This document shows, one piece after another, positions 25,188 to 31,095 of a DNA stretch of 64,000 nt (the stretch's first letter is position 1; the number at the start of each line of letters is the position of its first letter). Below the pieces are notes generated by a model that saw only the letters and a program-made list of their open reading frames with translations, was not told the DNA's origin and did not search any database. The DNA is taken from the NCBI RefSeq assembly GCF_001274535.1, contig NZ_CP012410.1, positions 2,205,126 to 2,269,125 on the forward strand, read 5' to 3'. The position numbers and the translations under genes were made by a program. Source of the DNA: Leptotrichia sp. oral taxon 212. GTDB lineage: Bacteria > Fusobacteriota > Fusobacteriia > Fusobacteriales > Leptotrichiaceae.

Positions 25188-26279
25188 ATGATTAAAAGAC
25201 AAAATGGTCATGGAGGAATAGAACGAACTAAAAATGGAAATTATCGTATCAGAGTTTACGATATAGTTGATGGAAAGAGAAAAAGAATAACTTTAAAAAA
25301 CAATATAAAATCAAAGAAAGAGGCTGAAAGAATGCTTGAAGAATATTATACTAATCCATGGGATTTGGATATTGAAACTATGACTTTGGATGAACTGTTT
25401 GAACAATTTTATAAAGAAAAAACAGAACCAGTGATTCAGGTAGCAGAAGATACTCTAAATGGTTACAAATATGACTTTAAGAGATGCAGACCATTACATA
25501 AAGAAAAATTTAAGAATCTTAAAGTACCGCAACTACAAAATTTTATCAACAATCTGAATGCTTCTGATGGAACCAAAAATAAAACAAAATTCTTTCTAGT
25601 ACAACTGTATGAATTTGCAATGAGAATGGAATATGTCAGATTTAATAGAGCAAGAAGTATAAAAATATATAAAAGAAATGATGAAAGAATAGGAAATATA
25701 TTTACTGATGAAGAAATAGAGAAATTATGGAAGTATGTAGAAGTCAACAATTGGATAGATGTTATACTTATAATGATTTATACAGGTTATAGAATAGGAG
25801 AAATAGTAAGCATAAAAAAAGAAAATGTAGATTTAGAAAACGGTCTAATAAAAGGAGGAAACAAAACAAAGAAAGGAAAGAATAGAATAGTTCCTATTAG
25901 AGAAGAAATATATGAACTGGTTCAAAAAAGGTATATGACCAGTAAAACAAACTATCTAGTAGACAATAAAGAATGGAAAATTTTAAATGAAAATCGAATA
26001 GGAATGCCTATAAGAAAAAATTACCTCAGAGAACAGTTTTATAAAGTTATGGATAAATTAAATATGAAACATAGACCACATGATACAAGAAAAACATTAG
26101 CAACATTAATGAGAAAAAATGATATAAATGATAGTATAATTTTAGATATAATGGGACATACAAAAATAGATACAACACGAAGATATTATATCAAAAACGA
26201 TTTTAAAACTTTAAAGAGTAACATGGAAAGATTAAGCAACCATAGTAAAGTAACAGTTATAAAAAAAAGAACCAGTTGA
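25188..26279 (+). CDS. Tyrosine site-specific integrase
   Basis: 363 residues. The N-terminal arm-binding domain (GHGGIERTKNGNYRIRVYD) is of the Tn916/AP2-like type, then the SAM-like core-binding domain (about 65-160) and the catalytic domain. Visible active-site residues: Arg202 in YTGYRIGEI, His298 and Arg301 in HDTR, His324 in MGHTK, and Tyr333 or Tyr334 in RRYYI. AAAGGAAG lies upstream of the ATG. It recombines attP with attB; the gene ends about 320 bp from attR, as is usual for such elements. Confidence 0.95.
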   Translation: MIKRQNGHGGIERTKNGNYRIRVYDIVDGKRKRITLKNNIKSKKEAERMLEEYYTNPWDLDIETMTLDELFEQFYKEKTEPVIQVAEDTLNGYKYDFKRCRPLHKEKFKNLKVPQLQNFINNLNASDGTKNKTKFFLVQLYEFAMRMEYVRFNRARSIKIYKRNDERIGNIFTDEEIEKLWKYVEVNNWIDVILIMIYTGYRIGEIVSIKKENVDLENGLIKGGNKTKKGKNRIVPIREEIYELVQKRYMTSKTNYLVDNKEWKILNENRIGMPIRKNYLREQFYKVMDKLNMKHRPHDTRKTLATLMRKNDINDSIILDIMGHTKIDTTRRYYIKNDFKTLKSNMERLSNHSKVTVIKKRTS

Positions 26280-26307
26280 AAAATAGTCAAATAAGTCATC
26301 ATAAAAA

Positions 26308-26340
26308 GGATTATTGTAATTAGCAATAGTCTTTTTTTTT
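26308..26340 (+). terminator. Intrinsic terminator of the integrase gene
   Basis: GGATTATTG pairs with CAATAGTCT through two G-U pairs, followed by a run of nine T. Confidence 0.75.
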
Positions 26341-26394
26341 GTTAATGATTTCTATGAAATTAATATATAGAATTTATGTTTATTAAAAAAGTGT

Positions 26395-26490
26395 GGGCTA
26401 CCTAACTAAAAACTTAAAATGCAAATTCTCTGTAACTATTGATTTTAATGGATTTTATGCTGTGAAAAAGGAGGGCTACAGGTGGGCTAC
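26395..26490. repeat. Right arm-type integrase sites (GGGCTAC x3)
   Basis: GGGCTAC at 26395-26401, 26473-26479 and 26484-26490. The last two have the same 11-bp period as the left pair and a near-identical surround (GAGGGCTACAGGWGGGCTAC). They lie about 105 bp inside attR. The rest of 26341-26594 holds no gene. Confidence 0.6.
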
Positions 26491-26594
26491 CCTTTTACAA
26501 AATAGTAAAAAATAACTCTATTTTATCAAAAAATCTTATTGCAGAAATTAAGGTTTAAAATCCATATATGCCACATAAATAAAGGAATTAAGAA

Positions 26595-26672
26595 TAAAAA
26601 AGAAACGGGCTGAAGATACCCGTTCCTTAAAAGGAGTTTATGAAGAAAAAAGTTTTCACTTTTTCTATTGGT
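26595..26672 (-). ncRNA. Candidate small RNA ending in the attachment site
   Basis: On the minus strand TATACT (26680-26685) is followed after about 7 nt by a predicted start. The RNA would contain a hairpin AAAAAGT-GAAA-ACTTTTT, a single-stranded stretch TTCATAAACTCCTTTTAAG, and a terminator hairpin (GGAACGGG/CCCGTTTC) with a T6 run. The stretch is complementary to AAAAGGAG ribosome sites. The one stem change between the two att copies is a G-U pair on this strand but a mismatch on the other, which favours a minus-strand RNA. No protein gene could use this terminator. Promoter and start are weak predictions. Confidence 0.45.
26596..26647. repeat. Right attachment repeat (attR)
   Basis: Partner of 17028-17079 with one mismatch in 52 bp. 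It lies next to the integrase end and reconstitutes the 3' end of the candidate small RNA, the geometry seen when elements integrate into the 3' end of RNA genes. Confidence 0.8.
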
Positions 26673-26796
26673 CAAGATAAGTATACAAAACTAATATTAG
26701 AAACTACTTTTCTGTATCTTTTTTTCAATTTGAGCACATCAAGTCAATTTTTACAAATAAAAAACTAATACTAATATGTTAATATTTCTTAAAGCA

Positions 26797-26802
26797 TATA
26801 AT
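26797..26802 (+). promoter_or_regulatory. -10 element of the carboxypeptidase gene
   Basis: TATAAT 26 nt before the ATG of the 26828 gene; the -35 is weak (TATGTT about 17 nt upstream). Confidence 0.4.
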
Positions 26803-26827
26803 ATATTAAAGGTAGGGAAAATAGAAA

Positions 26828-28006
26828 ATGAAAGGTAAGGTAAATATAAAAAAAACACTCCTAGTGTTATGTTTTTTTATAATTTCGGTTTTCACATTTG
26901 CAGATGGTGAAAACTATTATGACTATCAGGCACTTTTGGTCGGAGATTCTAAAGGAAATATTATTAAAAAGGAAAATATAACTACAGTCAGACCACTGGC
27001 ATCAATAACTAAAGTAATGACATCCATTCTGACACTTGAAAAAATAAGAAGTGGTGCCATTTCAATGAATGACAGGGTTACTATTTCAGAAACAGCATCA
27101 GTAATTCCATACGGTATAAAACTGATTGCAGGGAAAGAATACACAGTAGAAGATTTATTAAAGGCAACTATCATAAGATCTTCAAATAATGCAGCATATG
27201 CACTTGCTGAATATGTTTCAGGAGGGAATGTTCCAAGCTTTGTAAATTCCATGAACAATAAAGCAAAACAATTTGGATTAAGTTCACTCAGATTCTGTAC
27301 TCCTCACGGTTTGCCACCTGGTGACACAGGTACATGTATGGATCAGGGAAATGCAAAAGATTTATATGCATTGGCATTAAAAGCTGTTGAATACAGAGAA
27401 TATTTAAATATTTCAAGAAATGCAAGAGATTATATAGATGGCGGAGAAATAAAATTAAATTCCACAAATGCCCTCTTAGGAAAAGTAGGAGGTGTTGACG
27501 GCCTGAAGACAGGGTACCATAAAGCTGCCGGTTCCAATATAATTTTGACTGCCCAGAGAGGAAACGACAGAGTTATTGTCGTAATTTTAGGTTCCAGCAA
27601 GGCGAAAAACAGAAATGCCATTGGAGCTGAAGAAATAAATAATTATTTCGCTTTCGGAGGAAAATCAGAAACTTCGAAAAAAGGAAAAGATGGAAATATT
27701 TTAAAGGATTTATGGGATGGCTTAACTGGAAAAGCAGCAAATAACCGTAAAAAAGATATGGGAAACGGAAAGACAAAAGTAATAGATAAAAATGAAATTG
27801 TCAGGACTGTAAGGATAGGAAATGAAAAATATAATCTGTACCCTACAGAAGATATTGTTGTTTCAGGGGAAACAGGAAATAAAAGGCTGAACTATAAAGT
27901 AAAGCTGAACAGTGATATTTCAAGTAAGGACAGAGGAAAAATCGTAGGACAGTATTCTGCTGACGATGGGGTCAACGAATTTACAGGTTCCCTTATAATG
28001 AGATAA
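26828..28006 (+). CDS. D-alanyl-D-alanine carboxypeptidase (DacA/PBP5 type)
   Basis: 392 residues with a signal peptide (cleavage near residue 25). The S11 peptidase triad is complete: SITK (Ser59, Lys62), SSN (118-120) and KTG (227-229). It trims the terminal D-Ala of peptidoglycan stem peptides in the periplasm. The domain beyond about residue 290 is a C-terminal beta region as in PBP5. It is the first host gene right of the integrative element, followed by murI, ruvA and the YebC-family gene on the same strand. Confidence 0.92.
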   Translation: MKGKVNIKKTLLVLCFFIISVFTFADGENYYDYQALLVGDSKGNIIKKENITTVRPLASITKVMTSILTLEKIRSGAISMNDRVTISETASVIPYGIKLIAGKEYTVEDLLKATIIRSSNNAAYALAEYVSGGNVPSFVNSMNNKAKQFGLSSLRFCTPHGLPPGDTGTCMDQGNAKDLYALALKAVEYREYLNISRNARDYIDGGEIKLNSTNALLGKVGGVDGLKTGYHKAAGSNIILTAQRGNDRVIVVILGSSKAKNRNAIGAEEINNYFAFGGKSETSKKGKDGNILKDLWDGLTGKAANNRKKDMGNGKTKVIDKNEIVRTVRIGNEKYNLYPTEDIVVSGETGNKRLNYKVKLNSDISSKDRGKIVGQYSADDGVNEFTGSLIMR

Positions 28007-28057
28007 GCGTTATGGATTTACATTTACAATTTCACATTATAAATGTTATAAATAATG

Positions 28058-28095
28058 AAAGGAGATGCAATAGCTTTACTTATTGCAGATGAAAA
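28058..28095 (+). promoter_or_regulatory. Ribosome site separated from murI start by a hairpin
   Basis: AAAGGAG at 28058-28064 lies 31 nt from the ATG at 28096. Between them TGCAATA (28066-28072) pairs perfectly with TATTGCA (28081-28087), loop 8 nt. Taking out the hairpin leaves 9 nt, a normal spacing. No other ribosome site lies near the start. Confidence 0.6.
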
Positions 28096-28881
28096 ATGTC
28101 TATTGGTATTTTTGATTCAGGGGTTGGAGGATTAACTGTTTTAAAGGAAGTAAGAAATGTTCTTCCAAATGAAAAAATCATTTATCTCGGGGACACTGCC
28201 AGAGTGCCCTACGGAGAAAAGACACAAGATCTGATTATTAGATATTCAAAACAAATCGTAGACTTTCTAATAGAAAAAAAAGTAGATGCAATTGTAGTAG
28301 CTTGTAATACAGCTACTTCTCTTGCTTTAGAGGAACTGAATAAAACATTTAAGACTCCCATCATAGGAGTTATAGAAGCTGGTGTGAGGACAGCCCTCTA
28401 TACTACAGAAAATAACAGAATAGGGGTCATCGGCACAAAAGCTACCATCAATTCAAAAAAATACGAAACTGAAATAAAAAAAAGAAATCATGAAATAGAA
28501 GTATATTCAAAATCATGTCCTCTATTTGTTCCTGCAATTGAAGAAGGAATAATTAAAGGAAAGCTTATAAACCAGATGGTAGAGATGTATCTCGATGATT
28601 TCAGGGATAAAATTGACTCCCTGATTTTAGGATGTACACATTATCCTTTACTGAAAGAGACAATAAACAGCATTTATCCTGATATTAAAATTGTTGATCC
28701 TGCAAAAGAGACAGCTCAGGACTTAAAAGAGATTCTGGTAAAAAAGAATTTACTGAGAAATGATGCCGAAAAAGGACATGAAGTTGAATATTTTGTAACT
28801 GATGGACAGGATAAATTCAAGGAAATAGGAATAATGTTTCTGAATGAAAATATTGATCATGTAAACCTTATAAAACTTTAG
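28096..28881 (+). CDS. murI: Glutamate racemase
   Basis: 261 residues. It converts L- to D-glutamate for peptidoglycan. The start region reads IGIFDSGVGGLTVLKEV, followed by LGDTARVPYG. The two catalytic Cys are in VVACNTATS and LGCTHYPLL. Length and motifs are canonical. It follows the carboxypeptidase gene by 90 nt, so two cell-wall genes are neighbours. The unusual feature is the distant ribosome site with an intervening hairpin. Confidence 0.96.
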   Translation: MSIGIFDSGVGGLTVLKEVRNVLPNEKIIYLGDTARVPYGEKTQDLIIRYSKQIVDFLIEKKVDAIVVACNTATSLALEELNKTFKTPIIGVIEAGVRTALYTTENNRIGVIGTKATINSKKYETEIKKRNHEIEVYSKSCPLFVPAIEEGIIKGKLINQMVEMYLDDFRDKIDSLILGCTHYPLLKETINSIYPDIKIVDPAKETAQDLKEILVKKNLLRNDAEKGHEVEYFVTDGQDKFKEIGIMFLNENIDHVNLIKL

Positions 28882-28924
28882 GCTTTATAAAAAACTGTAG
28901 TGTTAAATATTAAAAAGTAAAACG

Positions 28925-28958
28925 AAAGGAGAAGTGTAAATTTACACTTAGTTTAATA
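28925..28958 (+). promoter_or_regulatory. Ribosome site separated from ruvA start by an 18-bp palindrome
   Basis: AAAGGAG at 28925-28931 is immediately followed by the perfect palindrome AAGTGTAAATTTACACTT (28932-28949) and then 9 nt to the ATG at 28959. The palindrome can fold into a hairpin and give normal spacing. It could also be a protein-binding operator. Confidence 0.6.
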
Positions 28959-29600
28959 ATGTTTGAATATATTTTTGGAGAACTTACAATAAAAAAAATT
29001 GACTATGTAGCAATTGATATAAACGGGCTGGCGTATAAAATTTTTATTTCCCTGAAAACATTTGAAACACTTAAGGAAATAGGGGAAGATGAAAAACTGT
29101 ATATTCATACCCATGTCAAGGAAGATGATATCTCATTTTATGGATTTAAAACTGAAAATGAGCGGGAACTTTTCAGAGAACTGATAAAAATAAGCGGTGT
29201 AGGTCCTAAACTTACTCTTGCCATTCTGTCAACTTACAATGTAAAAGATGTTATAAATATTGTACTGGACAACAACTCAAAGCTGTTTACAAAGGTGCCG
29301 GGGTTAGGAGAAAAGAAAGCACAGAAAATAATACTGGATTTAAAAGACAAGGTTAAAAAGCTTAATATAATTGAAATTCAGAATGAAAACGAAGGTATTT
29401 CAAATGGAAAAAATATTATTTCAGATACTTCAAATACAAAACTTCTTCTTATGAAGGAAGATATAAAACTGGCTCTGGAAAGTCTTGGATACGTCAATGC
29501 CGATGTTTCCAAATGGATAAAGGATGAAGAACTTGCCGATATGAATAACATCGGTGATGCAATTAAAACTATTCTGCAAAAAATTCAGAATAAGAAGTAA
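28959..29600 (+). CDS. ruvA: Holliday junction helicase subunit RuvA
   Basis: 213 residues. Domain I OB-fold (MFEYIFGELTIKKIDYVAID and HTHVKEDDISFYGF), domain II helix-hairpin-helix pairs (ISGVGPKLTLAIL and VPGLGEKKAQKIIL), a variable linker, and the C-terminal domain III (LALESLGY) that contacts RuvB. It is the junction-binding partner of RuvB; ruvB is not in the window. Downstream the YebC-family gene follows after 30 nt, a common neighbour of ruv genes. Confidence 0.95.
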   Translation: MFEYIFGELTIKKIDYVAIDINGLAYKIFISLKTFETLKEIGEDEKLYIHTHVKEDDISFYGFKTENERELFRELIKISGVGPKLTLAILSTYNVKDVINIVLDNNSKLFTKVPGLGEKKAQKIILDLKDKVKKLNIIEIQNENEGISNGKNIISDTSNTKLLLMKEDIKLALESLGYVNADVSKWIKDEELADMNNIGDAIKTILQKIQNKK

Positions 29601-29630
29601 TATAACTAACATGTTTTGGAGGTAAATCTC

Positions 29631-30383
29631 GTGGCAGGACACAGTAAATGGGTAAATATAAAACAGCGAAAAGGACGACAGGATAAAATCAGGGGAAAAG
29701 CCTTTACAAAATTAGGTAAGGAAATAATGATTGCTGCAAAAACAGGTGGTGGAAATATAGACTTTAACCCAAGATTAAGACTTGCAATAGATAAGGCAAA
29801 AGCCGCAAACATGGCAAAAGATACTATTGAAAGAGCAGTAAAAAAGGGAACGGGAGAACTGGAAGGTGTAGAATATATTGAAATAAGATATGAAGGATAC
29901 GGACCTGGAGGAGCAGCATTTTTAGTAGATGTAGTTACAGACAATAAAAACCGTTCAGCTTCCACGGTCAGAATGAATTTTTCAAGAAATGAAGGAAATC
30001 TTGGAGAAACAGGATCCGTTGCATTTATGTTTGACAGGAAAGGTATTCTTGAATTTGATAAGAAAAAAATCAATGAGAAAAAACTGATGGAAATTGCACT
30101 GGAAACAGGTGCAGAAGATATTATTGACAGAGAAAATTTTTCAGTAGTAATAACAGATCCAAATAACTTTGAAAGTGTAAAAAAGACTTTGGAGGAAAAA
30201 GGTTTAAATAGTGAAAATGCTGAAATAACAATGTATCCACAAAATGAAATAGAGATAACTGATATTGAAACTGCAGCAAAAATATTAAAACTATATGATG
30301 ATCTTGAAGACAATGAAGATGTACAGGAAATATATGCAAATTTTAATATAAGTGATAAAATACTGGAAAAAATGGAAGAATAA
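29631..30383 (+). CDS. YebC/PmpR-family regulator
   Basis: 250 residues from the GTG at 29631, which has TTGGAGG 8 nt upstream; the TTG at 29616 would lie inside that ribosome site. Starts with AGHSKWVNIKQRKGRQD, the family signature, and contains GGGNIDFNPRLRLAIDKAKA, YEGYGPGGAAFLVD and TDNKNRSAS. Members bind DNA or affect ribosome function. The position after ruvA matches the usual ruvC/yebC-ruvA neighbourhood. Confidence 0.93.
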   Translation: MAGHSKWVNIKQRKGRQDKIRGKAFTKLGKEIMIAAKTGGGNIDFNPRLRLAIDKAKAANMAKDTIERAVKKGTGELEGVEYIEIRYEGYGPGGAAFLVDVVTDNKNRSASTVRMNFSRNEGNLGETGSVAFMFDRKGILEFDKKKINEKKLMEIALETGAEDIIDRENFSVVITDPNNFESVKKTLEEKGLNSENAEITMYPQNEIEITDIETAAKILKLYDDLEDNEDVQEIYANFNISDKILEKMEE

Positions 30384-30434
30384 AAATATTGAAGTTTTTT
30401 GTGTTTAATTTTTCTGTTTGATGGAGAGAAATAT

Positions 30435-30932
30435 ATGAAAAAGTCTGATAATAAAAAAGAAAAAAGGATAAAAAAAATTGAATATAGTAGACTATATTAT
30501 GAAAAAAATAAGTATGATATTTGTAAAAAAAGAGTAAATCAGTATTTAGAAAATTCTATTAGGAATGTTGAAAATTTTTGGAAGAATAGATATTCTAAAA
30601 AAATAGAAGAAATTGAGAAAAAAGTTCCATATAATTATGAAAAATGGGATAAATTCAGTTCAATAATATTGTACAGATATTCAATCCGAAAAAATAATGA
30701 ATGCTATGACGAATGTAAAAGTATAGTTTACGAAGCTTATAGATACAGTATTCATAGAATGACACTCAGAAAACCTAAAACTATCAAACATATAAATTTC
30801 TACATAAGAAAAATGGTAAAACTTTTTATCGTGTGTACTCTCATTATTTTTAACGAAAAAAGGCAAATATGTAAAACTCATGGTTTAAAATTAGTTGATG
30901 AAAATGGAGAAGAATACAATAAAGAAAAATAA
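30435..30932 (+). CDS. Hypothetical basic protein
   Basis: 165 residues from the ATG at 30435 (GGAGAG upstream; the longer frame from 30399 has no ribosome site). Very Lys/Arg/Tyr-rich, helical, with one hydrophobic stretch near residues 126-137 (VKLFIVCTLIIF). It follows the YebC-family gene on the same strand and ends before the nested inverted-repeat element. No family recognised; a nucleic-acid-binding role is only suggested by charge. Confidence 0.45.
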   Translation: MKKSDNKKEKRIKKIEYSRLYYEKNKYDICKKRVNQYLENSIRNVENFWKNRYSKKIEEIEKKVPYNYEKWDKFSSIILYRYSIRKNNECYDECKSIVYEAYRYSIHRMTLRKPKTIKHINFYIRKMVKLFIVCTLIIFNEKRQICKTHGLKLVDENGEEYNKEK

Positions 30933-30975
30933 GTTGTAACATTACTTCAAAAAAAATTGAATATATAATATTAAT

Positions 30976-31081
30976 GGGATTGTCTCAAAAAAGTTTGAAA
31001 TTATCTATAATTTCAAAATATAAAATAGAAGAAATAAATTTTTTTCATATATTTTATTTCCTCTATTTTTAAGACATTTCC
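30976..31081. repeat. Nested inverted-repeat element, second copy
   Basis: Outer imperfect arms carry the phrase TGTCTCAAAA (30976-30991 against 31066-31081); inside is a perfect 11-bp stem with a 2-nt loop (30994-31017). Same architecture as 5852-6015. It lies between the convergent genes at 30932 and 31096 and may also serve as a terminator. No gene inside. Confidence 0.5.
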
Positions 31082-31095
31082 ATTTTTTATGTTTA

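Larger units (their letters stand above)
17028..26647. mobile_element. 9.6 kb integrative element with HUH Rep and tyrosine integrase
   Basis: It is bounded by 52-bp direct repeats (17028-17079 and 26596-26647) with one mismatch. Inside, in order: paired GGGCTAC arm-type repeats, a small hydrophobic peptide gene, an IS3-family insertion, a CI-like repressor divergent from a Cro-like gene, three cargo genes, a second repressor, HUH Rep, a Cys-rich protein, a second Cro-like gene, the integrase, and more arm-type repeats. Rep plus integrase suggests a plasmid-like element that replicates by rolling circle after excision. No separate relaxase, coupling protein or phage structural gene is seen, so self-transfer is unlikely. 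Confidence 0.85.

Noticed and set aside
29606-30313. Long minus-strand frame opposite the YebC-family gene
   Set aside because: Antisense shadow of a well-conserved gene; composition and lack of start signals argue against coding.
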